Shown: positions 25,413-33,477 of the stretch, piece by piece | How the letters are laid out: every line of letters begins with the position of its first letter | Position numbering within the stretch: the stretch's first letter is position 1 | Made by a program: the position numbers and the translations under genes | The notes under the pieces: generated by a model | Told to the model about the DNA's origin: nothing | Seen by the model: the letters and a program-made list of their open reading frames with translations, nothing else | The model's database searches: none | NCBI GenBank assembly: GCA_020636355.1 | Contig: JACJYB010000004.1 | Coordinates: 62,001 to 126,000, forward strand | Length of the DNA: 64,000 nt | Reading direction: 5' to 3' | Source: Lewinellaceae bacterium | Lineage (GTDB): Bacteria > Bacteroidota > Bacteroidia > Chitinophagales > Saprospiraceae

Positions 25413-26912
25413 TTAATATCTTCTCTTCACTTTGGATTTTTTGGTAGCTCCAAAGTCAACGATGGTATTATCATTATTACCCGCCTGATTGCCCACGCGA
25501 TCCATGGCGCAACGGAAACCAATCGTGCGGTCAGCCTGATCTTGCTGCTTGTAGCGGCGTGTTCCAGGAGACAACCAGTAAGCGCGATCTGCCCAAGAAC
25601 CTCCTTTGTAAACACGGGATTCATCATTTACCAAACTATGCACTCCGAATTCATAATAGACAAAGTCGTCGTCATCGTCATCATAGTTTTTGGCATCAGC
25701 CACGTGGTAGTTATCCCGGTTTGCAGTGCTTGCGCTATCTTCCAGTTCATAAACCAAGTATCCCATGCTATCCTTTGGTACCAGATTACCGTTCTCGTCC
25801 AGTTTCAACCGTTTGAATTCATTACCACGGAATGGGTTCAAATCCTGGTTTTCTTCATCACGCAAGGTTAAGCTGGTGGTAGGGCGATAGACGTCTTCAA
25901 CCCACTCGCTGACGTTACCGGCCATGTTATAGAGACCAAAGTCGTTCGGCAGATAAGAGCGCACTTCAGCCGGGATGTTGGCATGGTCATTCAGTTTACC
26001 GGCCATACCCATGTAGTCACCACGTCCACGCTTGAAGTTTGCCAGCATGGTACCCTGGTATTTATTGTGTTTTTTGTACCGGACGGAAGATCCATCCCAG
26101 GGATAGAGGCGCCGATCTGTGATCACTTCATCATTGGGCAATTTTTTGCCTTGAAGTGCCAGAGCTGCATATTCCCATTCAGCTTCGGTCGGCAGTCGAT
26201 AGGAAGGTAACATGATACCATCCTCATAGCGTACTGGCCGCTCACCTCCGGTGGTCATGTCTTTCAGATTTTTATTGACATCCCCTTGATATTGCCCGAC
26301 AAGATAGGCCTTGGTATCAAAGCTCTCGGAGCCTTTCTGATCCGGACTTGGATTCAGGATACCTTTCTCAATCAAGAGCATTTCATTGACCCGGTTGGTC
26401 CGCCATTTGCAATATTCATTGGCCTGAACCCATGAAACACCCACTACCGGATAATTATCGTAAGCCGGGTGTCGGAAATAATTGTAGATCAAAGGCTCAT
26501 TATAGGCTAATTCTTCCCGCCAAACCAATGTATCCGGCAATGCTTTTTTAGCGATGTCCGCACTGGTTTCGCCATAGACGCGCTTCAACCAGAATACATA
26601 TTCGCGGTAATCGACGTTAGCAACCTCTGTTTCATCCATGTAAAAAGAAGAAACGGTCACCCGGCGAGCGACGTTGTCCCATTCGTAATTGACATCTTCT
26701 TCCGTCAATCCCATTACGAAAGTTCCTCCTTCGACAGGAACCAAATTAGGACCAGTAATCTGACCGGCATAATCCAATTTCTCGAATCCTCCCCACTTCT
26801 GATCGTTGTACTTCCAGCCGGTGGTTGCCGAACGGCTGGTGGACCGCTTACAAGACACAGCGGCAAAAGAAAGTGCTACTAAAGCAAACAGAACAAACCT
26901 TCTTGTCATCAT
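25413..26912 (-). CDS. gldJ: Gliding motility / type IX secretion lipoprotein GldJ
   Basis: A 499-residue lipoprotein with a signal peptide ending AAVSC, so Cys21 is the lipidated residue. The body is a formylglycine-generating-enzyme (SUMF1)-like domain: VPVEGGTFVMG, DETEVANVDYREYVFWL, PVVGVSWVQANEYCKWR, RLPTEAEWEYAA, DFGLYNMAGNVSEWVED and RVYKGGSWADRAYWLSPGTRR. This GldJ/GldK architecture is used in Bacteroidota to build the periplasmic ring and gliding machinery rather than to activate sulfatases. Choice of GldJ over GldK rests on length, the DDDDD loop and the neighbours (murF, porU, porV). It lies next to a PorP/SprF gene on the same strand. Confidence 0.88.
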   Translation of the reverse strand: MMTRRFVLFALVALSFAAVSCKRSTSRSATTGWKYNDQKWGGFEKLDYAGQITGPNLVPVEGGTFVMGLTEEDVNYEWDNVARRVTVSSFYMDETEVANVDYREYVFWLKRVYGETSADIAKKALPDTLVWREELAYNEPLIYNYFRHPAYDNYPVVGVSWVQANEYCKWRTNRVNEMLLIEKGILNPSPDQKGSESFDTKAYLVGQYQGDVNKNLKDMTTGGERPVRYEDGIMLPSYRLPTEAEWEYAALALQGKKLPNDEVITDRRLYPWDGSSVRYKKHNKYQGTMLANFKRGRGDYMGMAGKLNDHANIPAEVRSYLPNDFGLYNMAGNVSEWVEDVYRPTTSLTLRDEENQDLNPFRGNEFKRLKLDENGNLVPKDSMGYLVYELEDSASTANRDNYHVADAKNYDDDDDDFVYYEFGVHSLVNDESRVYKGGSWADRAYWLSPGTRRYKQQDQADRTIGFRCAMDRVGNQAGNNDNTIVDFGATKKSKVKRRY

Positions 26913-26984
26913 CTACGATTTTTCGAATAATTCAACTATCTAACGACAAATATTCAAATATCGTGCCTAAATCAAATACTAAAT

Positions 26985-27980
26985 TCAGCGAAACATTTGA
27001 AAACAATCCATGTATTTGGACTCTTCCGGATAAAGCTTGTCCAAATTGAGTAATATTCCTATTTCATGCGTGCCTCCGGTCCCCAATCCCAACCTGGAGA
27101 CCGTCAGGTCATAGCTGTAGGCAAGTTTTAGAATGCCTGTCCGCATGCCTGCTGAGAGGATGGCAGCATCGGGATTTTGGCTGGTAATCCTTCCCCACAC
27201 TCCGAGAAAAAAAGGATCAAAACCAAAAAAGGCACCGCCCAGTAACTGATTAAACGGACCCTGCCTGGAAACCATAACCTGGGGAGAAATGTAAATTCGG
27301 TCCAGCCATCCGGCATGTTCGAACAAGCCTACCTCGCCACCCGCATGTAAGCTGATCCGGACAGGTAAACCATCTATGTTGTTCTCGTATCCGGCAATCA
27401 GGGTTTGAGATGGCCGGTTGATGTGCTCTACCGACAAGCCACCGTACCAGGTGGACGTATAGGCCAATAATCCAAACGATACATCCAGATATTGATTGCG
27501 CAAATCAGGTGGTACTGTTTCATCCGTCGGCCAGGGTGTACCTCCCGGAGATATCGGCCCGGTGACCGGATCAATCTGGTCCGGGAAAATGAATTTTTCC
27601 CAATTGTACGCACTTTGCACATACGATGCCTGGACGCCAAACTTGGAATAAAAATCCCTGGAAATCTGGACGCGGTATGCATAAAAACCGGAGATTTTTG
27701 TGGTTTTTATTAATCCATTGCCTGCGTCGTCAGCCAGGATACTGGCACCCAATCCACTGTTGAAGTCTTTAAAAAACTGATCGTAACTTGCTGAATACGT
27801 GGTATAGGCATGATTGAGTGAAGGCCATTGATTTCGGTAGTTCATTGAAAATTTAGGGGCATGCGTACTTCCCGTGAATGCCGGATTGAGTTGTAACGGG
27901 GCCATGTAAAACTGGCTGTACACAGGATCCTGTGCCAGAACACCCAGGGACCAGACTAGCATTCCAGCCCAACCGATCAT
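26985..27980 (-). CDS. PorP/SprF-family type IX secretion outer-membrane protein
   Basis: A 331-residue barrel protein with a signal peptide (MIGWAGMLVWSLGVLA, then QDPVYSQFY). The mature start DPVYSQFYMAPLQLNPAFTG is the family hallmark. PorP/SprF proteins sit in the outer membrane, and different paralogues partner with T9SS components (PorE/PorK ring) or with specific secreted adhesins such as SprB. The ATG at 27980 is preferred over an upstream TTG at 27998. It is encoded directly upstream of gldJ on the same strand (72-nt gap) and divergent from porU, so a role in the T9SS here is likely. Confidence 0.9.
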   Translation of the reverse strand: MIGWAGMLVWSLGVLAQDPVYSQFYMAPLQLNPAFTGSTHAPKFSMNYRNQWPSLNHAYTTYSASYDQFFKDFNSGLGASILADDAGNGLIKTTKISGFYAYRVQISRDFYSKFGVQASYVQSAYNWEKFIFPDQIDPVTGPISPGGTPWPTDETVPPDLRNQYLDVSFGLLAYTSTWYGGLSVEHINRPSQTLIAGYENNIDGLPVRISLHAGGEVGLFEHAGWLDRIYISPQVMVSRQGPFNQLLGGAFFGFDPFFLGVWGRITSQNPDAAILSAGMRTGILKLAYSYDLTVSRLGLGTGGTHEIGILLNLDKLYPEESKYMDCFQMFR

Positions 27981-28122
27981 GCGTACAACTTGGTTCAAAA
28001 TACGTGCATTGCGCTTGTTGGTGATGTTAATGTCCGTAATTTTACATTGGTTATCGTCCTGGTATGTAACGTATCGGCGGTATCTTTCGTTTGAATGAAT
28101 AATATCTTAAATAAATTTTGAC

Positions 28123-31100
28123 ATGAATCTGCGCCGGATAATGCTTTTACCAGGATTGCTAATCATGCTGTCCTGGTATCCAGCGCCTAACACCCACCAA
28201 AATACTGCCAATTTTATCCCAAACGGTCCTCCGGAGGACTTTGTTACCAAATCGGTATTATCAACAGGTGAATGGTACCAGATGCAGGTTGCCTCCAATG
28301 GCCTCTACCGGCTGGACTACAATTATTTTAAATCCCAACTGAAGATCAATATCGATCAGATCAACCCAAAGGTGCTAAAATTTTACGGACATCAGGGAGG
28401 CCCCCTGCCAACCTCGATCTATGCGGGCCGAACGGATGACCTGAAGGAAATTCCTGTTATGATCAGCGGCGAGGAAGATGGAAAGTTTGATCCTCAGGAC
28501 TTTGTGTTACTTTACCTGGAAGGGCCGTCAACCTGGACCTACGACAATAGCGATGGGCTGCACCACTTCAAAATGAATCCATTTAGCAGTTACAGCTATG
28601 TTTATTTACGCATCGACGGAGATCCTGGGGCCCGCATTGCATTGCAACCATTCCTAGAAACCGGGTCTATTACCGATGTCTACGATCAACACATCCATTA
28701 CGAAGAGGATAAAGTCAACCTGCTTTCAAGGTATGGGCCCACGATAGGTTCCGGTCAACAATGGTTTGGGGACAACCTGAGCAATACACGGACAAAAAAT
28801 TATTCAAGCTGGTTTCAAATGCCTAATCGCGTGGCTGGAACCCCGCTGCGGGTTATTGCTAATTTCGCTGGTCGTGGGGAAGTACCCTCAGTTTATTACG
28901 TTCGCGTTAATTCGGATTCTCTTGCTGGCAGTATTTCCTGGACTGATGTGGGCGATGTGGAGGCAACCTACGCCCGTCAGCGGACCATAAACCAAATCAT
29001 CACGCCGGCCACTCAGGATCTTGAAGTTGTCGTTACCTATCCGGCGATTCCCGGAAGTACCACTGAGGGTTGGCTGGACTACCTTGAATTGCATGCCAAA
29101 AGCAAGCTGATCTATCCGGACTCTGCATTTACCTTCCGGTGGTATGCATCAACTGCAAATCCAGTCACTACTTACCGGATCCAAACGGCTAAGAATATTC
29201 AGGTCTGGAACATTACGCATCCACTTGATCCCCAGGGCATTGGCGTCGTCAAGGCTGGAAATGAGCACAGCATAACGGATAATAGTTCACTGCTTCAGGA
29301 ATACCTGGCGTTTGACCCCGCGGATGTCCACCGATCGCCACAGGCAATCGGCAGGCTGACCAATCAGAATCTACATGCAATTCAGGGAACGGACATGGTC
29401 ATCCTCTATCACCCTGATTACCAGGATGCTGCAAACAGACTTGCGGATCACCGGCGTTCATTCAGCCATTTACGGGTAGCTACTGTTGATATCAACGAAT
29501 TGTACAACGAATTTTCAGCCGGAAAAACCGACCCTACTGCCATCCGGGATTTTGCGCGTATGCTGCATGAACGGGATCCATTATTCCGGTACCTTCTGTT
29601 ATTTGGTGATGCCTCTTACGATTACCGCCATCTCGATGGCAATCAGCCGGACCAGAATTTTATCCCGACCTATGAGACGGTAGGCTCCCTGGAACCCATC
29701 TTTGCCTACCCTACGGACGATTATTTCGGCTTGCTGGATGATTCCGACGATCGGTACGACAACCCGCTGCGAGGCAAGCTCGACATCGCCATCGGGCGTT
29801 TGCCGGTAGATAACCCGACAATGGCAGAACAGGTAGTTGACAAAATCGTTGGCTACGACACCAACCCCGATACTTACGGAGACTGGAAATTAAGGATCGG
29901 GATGGTCGCTGATGACGAACAGGATGGGGCATTTGTCATCCAAAATGAAGGGTTAGCAAAAGAGAAACTCAGCAATCTTTCGCTATTCAACCTGGAGAAA
30001 ATATATTTCGACGCATTTGTTCAGGAAATTACCCCTTCAAGTGAACGGTACCCGACCGTGAAGACGGCGCTTACCAATGAGCTCTTTAAGGGGCTGTTGG
30101 TCATCAATTACCTTGGACATGGCGGACCCGGCGGATGGGCTGATGAACGGGTTATGGAAATCAATGACATCAATAACTTGCGCAATAAAGACCGGTTGCC
30201 TCTTTTTGTGACCGCAACCTGCTCATTTACAGCTTATGATGACCCCTCCACGCCTTCCGGAGGCGAGTTATGTCTGACGAATCCAAATGGCGGAGGAATC
30301 GGCTTGTTTACCACGGTAAGATCGGTGTACTTAAGCTCGAATTACCAGCTTACTCTGGCTGTATTTGAGGAGTTATTTCAACGGGACTCCACGGGATACC
30401 GGACCATAGGAGAGATATTGATGCGTGCCAAATCAACGCAGGGGCCTAGTGATGAAAACGCACGTAAATTCACCTTAATTGGGGACCCCGCCCTTAAGTT
30501 GGCCATACCACCCTATCAGGTCACTACCAAATCAATCAATACGGTTCCGGTTTCCGAACTGACCGACACCATCCGGGCTTTACAGCGCGTCAGTGTTCAG
30601 GGTGAAGTTTTGACCCCGTCCGGAGAACTTTCATCCGACTTTAACGGAGATCTGTTCATAACCATTTACGATAAAGCTTCCAAAGTAAGCACGCTGCAAC
30701 AAAATTCCGGCAGTCCTCAGATCGAGTTTGAAATCCAAAAGAATATCCTGTATAAGGGCAAAACGGCTGTTAATCAAGGCCAATTCAGTGTGGAGTTCAT
30801 CGTACCTAAAGACATCAATTACACGTATGGTCCCGGCAAGATCAGCTATTATGCCCAGGCCCAGAATCGCGATGCCTGGGGCGTCTATGAGAACATTGTT
30901 ATTGGAGGCACTAATCCGGAGTCCAATGCCGATACGGAAGGGCCGGAGATTGCATTGTTCATGAATAATACGCTGTTTTTAAATCATGGCATTACCGATG
31001 AGAACCCCATTCTGCTTGTCAACCTCACAGATGAAAGCGGGATCAATGTATCCGGAAACAGCATAGGACATGATCTGGAAGCCATCCTGGATGGTGACAC

Positions 31101-31605
31101 GCGCAACCGGGTCAATCTTAATTCTTTCTACGAGGCTTCTCCCGCCGGATTTAATGCCGGCACCGTGAAATACCCCTACGCGGATCTGACGCCCGGACCC
31201 CACCAGATCCGGGTTAAAGCCTGGGATATTTATAACAATAACAGTGAAGCGACGATTGATTTTGTCGTCGTTCCCGGACAGCAACTGCAAATCCATTCCA
31301 TCTCAGCCTATCCCAATCCCGCGCAGGATGAGGTGCATTTTGTGGTGGCACACAACGGTGGTTCAGGCCCTTTACAAGCTAAAGTATTTCTATTCAATAC
31401 CCTCGGGCAAAAAGTGGCTCAATTGGAGGGTCAGGTTGCAGATCCGGGATACCGGACAGAAGCTGTCGTCTGGGGAAATTTATCCGAAGCTTTTCCGCCG
31501 TTATCCAGCGGAATTTACTTTTATCAGATCGTCCTGTCACAGGCTGTTGGGGACCAAACAAAAATCGCAAAAAGCGACTTACAAAAATTAGTCATCACGC
31601 GTTAA
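28123..31605 (+). CDS. porU: Type IX secretion system sortase PorU (C25 gingipain family)
   Basis: A 1160-residue cell-surface cysteine protease that removes the C-terminal signal domain from T9SS cargo and attaches anionic LPS. It has a signal peptide (about 1-25) and a long beta-rich prodomain. The C25 catalytic domain (about 425-810) carries DYFGLLDD and IAIGRLPVDN, the catalytic His666 in YLGHGG and Cys700 in TATCSF. Ig-like segments follow, then a C-terminal T9SS sorting-type domain (about 1055-1160, ISAYPNPAQDEVHF). Both catalytic residues are present. porV follows 110 nt downstream; PorU and PorV form a complex in known systems. Confidence 0.95.
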   Translation: MNLRRIMLLPGLLIMLSWYPAPNTHQNTANFIPNGPPEDFVTKSVLSTGEWYQMQVASNGLYRLDYNYFKSQLKINIDQINPKVLKFYGHQGGPLPTSIYAGRTDDLKEIPVMISGEEDGKFDPQDFVLLYLEGPSTWTYDNSDGLHHFKMNPFSSYSYVYLRIDGDPGARIALQPFLETGSITDVYDQHIHYEEDKVNLLSRYGPTIGSGQQWFGDNLSNTRTKNYSSWFQMPNRVAGTPLRVIANFAGRGEVPSVYYVRVNSDSLAGSISWTDVGDVEATYARQRTINQIITPATQDLEVVVTYPAIPGSTTEGWLDYLELHAKSKLIYPDSAFTFRWYASTANPVTTYRIQTAKNIQVWNITHPLDPQGIGVVKAGNEHSITDNSSLLQEYLAFDPADVHRSPQAIGRLTNQNLHAIQGTDMVILYHPDYQDAANRLADHRRSFSHLRVATVDINELYNEFSAGKTDPTAIRDFARMLHERDPLFRYLLLFGDASYDYRHLDGNQPDQNFIPTYETVGSLEPIFAYPTDDYFGLLDDSDDRYDNPLRGKLDIAIGRLPVDNPTMAEQVVDKIVGYDTNPDTYGDWKLRIGMVADDEQDGAFVIQNEGLAKEKLSNLSLFNLEKIYFDAFVQEITPSSERYPTVKTALTNELFKGLLVINYLGHGGPGGWADERVMEINDINNLRNKDRLPLFVTATCSFTAYDDPSTPSGGELCLTNPNGGGIGLFTTVRSVYLSSNYQLTLAVFEELFQRDSTGYRTIGEILMRAKSTQGPSDENARKFTLIGDPALKLAIPPYQVTTKSINTVPVSELTDTIRALQRVSVQGEVLTPSGELSSDFNGDLFITIYDKASKVSTLQQNSGSPQIEFEIQKNILYKGKTAVNQGQFSVEFIVPKDINYTYGPGKISYYAQAQNRDAWGVYENIVIGGTNPESNADTEGPEIALFMNNTLFLNHGITDENPILLVNLTDESGINVSGNSIGHDLEAILDGDTRNRVNLNSFYEASPAGFNAGTVKYPYADLTPGPHQIRVKAWDIYNNNSEATIDFVVVPGQQLQIHSISAYPNPAQDEVHFVVAHNGGSGPLQAKVFLFNTLGQKVAQLEGQVADPGYRTEAVVWGNLSEAFPPLSSGIYFYQIVLSQAVGDQTKIAKSDLQKLVITR

Positions 31606-31682
31606 ATTCTAGCGTTAATACAATAAAAAAGCAGCATCCAACCTTTAAAGATTGGTAATTCCAATATCCGCATGGCTATTGC

Positions 31683-31690
31683 TATATTTG
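31683..31690 (+). promoter_or_regulatory. -7 promoter box for porV
   Basis: TATATTTG matches TAnnTTTG exactly, 25 nt before the porV start in the 110-nt porU-porV gap. It suggests porV has its own promoter in addition to any read-through from porU. No well-spaced -33 box is visible. Confidence 0.5.
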
Positions 31691-31715
31691 CGAAAATTTA
31701 TCTGAACCAATATTT

Positions 31716-32876
31716 ATGATGAAGCAATTACTGTTCGTTTTTCTAGGAATTATGTTGACCGGTGCCCAAGTCTATGGTCAATGCATTCCCCGGGATCCTG
31801 CAAATCCGAGTTTGGGATATATCCTGCCGGATGGATCACCGTGTCCCAATGCCATCATCACGGCCGTACCCTTTCTAATGATTACCCCGGACGCACGTTC
31901 CGGTGCCATGGGAGATGTGGGTATTGCCATCTCTCCGGATGCAAACTCCATGGCCTTCAACTCCTCCAAACTGGCTTTTGTAGACGAAAGCTCCAGTTTA
32001 TCTGCAACGTATTCACCCTGGCTTCGCGCTTTGGGTTTACGCGACGTATACATGGCCTATTTGAGCGGTTATAAAAAAATAAATGAGCTGCAAAGTGTCG
32101 GTGCCAGCTTGCGCTTCTTCTCACTTGGCGACATAGATTTCACGGATGAGAACGGAGAACCAGCTGGTCAGGGTCAGCCTAATGAATTTGAGCTGTCAGC
32201 CGCCTATGCCCGAAAACTATCTGAAAAATTTTCAGCCGGGTTGACGATGAAGTTTATTTATTCCAACCTTGCTGCCAATCAGGTTGTCGAAGGACGGGAT
32301 ATCAAAGCTGGACTTGCCGGTGCTGCAGATCTTTCTTTTTCATACATATCACCGGTTGATAATGGTACCATCCGGGCTGGGCTTGCGCTGCGCAATCTGG
32401 GTACAAAAATTTCCTATACGCAGGATGTGAACGATTTTATCCCGGCCAATTTCGGATTGGGCTTTGCCTACGATATCGATTTGGATGATTTCAACTCACT
32501 TACCGTAGCGGTAGACATGAATAAATTAATGGTTCCTACCCCACCTTATAGTGGTAGTACCGATTACAAAAAGAAATCTGTAGTAAGTTCATGGTTCAGT
32601 TCATTTGGGGACGGGATTGACTTCAGCGAAGAGCTGCATGAGATTAACTATTCCATCGGAGCCGAATATTGGTACGATAAACAATTTGCAGTTCGACTTG
32701 GCTATTTCTATGAGCATCCCACCAAAGGGGCCCGTAATTACCTCACGGTCGGACTCGGCGTCAAGTACAATGTATTTGGGTTGAATCTATCCTACCTTGT
32801 ACCGACATCCAACCAAAGAAATCCGCTGGACAACACCCTGCGATTTGGGCTTGTCTTTGATTTCGGCGGTGAATAA
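31716..32876 (+). CDS. porV: Type IX secretion system outer-membrane shuttle protein PorV (LptO)
   Basis: A 386-residue FadL-like outer-membrane barrel with a signal peptide (cleaved after QVYGQ). Conserved family segments are TAVPFLMITPDARSGAMG, DVGIAISPDANSMAFNSSKL, the central SFSYISPV strand and the C-terminal LRFGLVFDFGG. PorV escorts T9SS cargo from the SprA translocon to the PorU sortase. It follows porU on the same strand and is closed by a strong bidirectional terminator that also serves rnpB. Confidence 0.95.
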   Translation: MMKQLLFVFLGIMLTGAQVYGQCIPRDPANPSLGYILPDGSPCPNAIITAVPFLMITPDARSGAMGDVGIAISPDANSMAFNSSKLAFVDESSSLSATYSPWLRALGLRDVYMAYLSGYKKINELQSVGASLRFFSLGDIDFTDENGEPAGQGQPNEFELSAAYARKLSEKFSAGLTMKFIYSNLAANQVVEGRDIKAGLAGAADLSFSYISPVDNGTIRAGLALRNLGTKISYTQDVNDFIPANFGLGFAYDIDLDDFNSLTVAVDMNKLMVPTPPYSGSTDYKKKSVVSSWFSSFGDGIDFSEELHEINYSIGAEYWYDKQFAVRLGYFYEHPTKGARNYLTVGLGVKYNVFGLNLSYLVPTSNQRNPLDNTLRFGLVFDFGGE

Positions 32877-32900
32877 AACAACTATAATCAATCAGAAATA

Positions 32901-32932
32901 AAAGCCCTGGTGATCGCTCGCCAGGGCTTTTT
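32901..32932. terminator. Bidirectional terminator between porV and rnpB
   Basis: AAAGCCCTGG (32901-32910) pairs perfectly with CCAGGGCTTT (32921-32930) around a 10-nt loop, with T on the 3' side of each strand. It sits between the porV stop and the 3' end of RNase P RNA, which converge. Confidence 0.88.
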
Positions 32933-32942
32933 GTTTGGTAGG

Positions 32943-33304
32943 AAAACTGGCCGATAAGCCGGATTCTGTCGGATTACTCCGTCCCTGTCATTTATCTAAG
33001 CTGTCTACCCCTCCCGATCTGGCCAAAGCCAATGCAGGCGAGCAACCTGCAGGATAGATCCATCAGGATGTACGTGACATTGCAACCCACAAGGTTTATC
33101 CGCTTCACCCATTGCTGACTGAAGCCGTGCGCTCTTACCGCACGTTTTCACCCTTACCGGCAGAAGGTCTGCTTAGGCGGTAATTTTCTGTGACACGTTC
33201 TGTACCTCCCCCTACCGGGAAGTCCCACCCGTTAGGTGGTATGGCGCTCTGCGTTGTCCGGACTTTCCTCCCTACCATGGTAGAGCGACAGAGTAGCCAG
33301 TTCC
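32943..33304 (-). ncRNA. rnpB: RNase P RNA, bacterial type A
   Basis: On the minus strand this roughly 360-nt stretch holds the universally conserved RNase P core. GAGGAAAGTCCGG lies near the 5' end (P4 5' strand/CR-I) and ACAGAATCCGGCTTA near the 3' end (CR-V/P4 3' strand). Helix P1 is AACTGGC (plus 33296-33302) pairing with GCCAGTT (plus 32945-32951). The internal AGGGTGAAA and GGCTTTGGCC segments also fit. RNase P RNA matures tRNA 5' ends. The exact ends are uncertain by a few nucleotides. An apparent reading frame on the plus strand across this region is a shadow. Confidence 0.95.
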
Positions 33305-33438
33305 GGGTAAAAATAACACTTCCTGCAGAATGTTGGTTCGGTTATTCCGTCTGTAACCAGCACGCATTACACAACACTCAATCCATTAATGATTTATGCA
33401 TTATTATTAATTGTTACCTATTTAACATTCATTACATG

Positions 33439-33473
33439 TTTGTTATACATTATGGAAATAAATAATAAATTTG
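33439..33473 (+). promoter_or_regulatory. Candidate -33/-7 promoter for the histidine kinase
   Basis: TTTG at 33439-33442 and TAAATTTG at 33466-33473 are separated by 23 nt, the upper limit of the Bacteroidota spacing. The -7 box ends 4 nt before the ATG at 33478, so a transcript from it would have almost no leader. Confidence 0.4.
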
Positions 33474-33477
33474 TTTG

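Noticed and set aside
25413..26912. Reading gldJ as a sulfatase-activating enzyme (FGE)
   Set aside because: The SUMF1-like fold is present, but the neighbours, the lipoprotein signal and the loop features indicate the GldJ/GldK structural role; the C-terminal Cys-X6-Cys pair of FGE was not found.
33190..33465. 91-codon plus-strand frame over rnpB
   Set aside because: Falls on the conserved RNase P RNA; the protein sequence has no recognisable domain.
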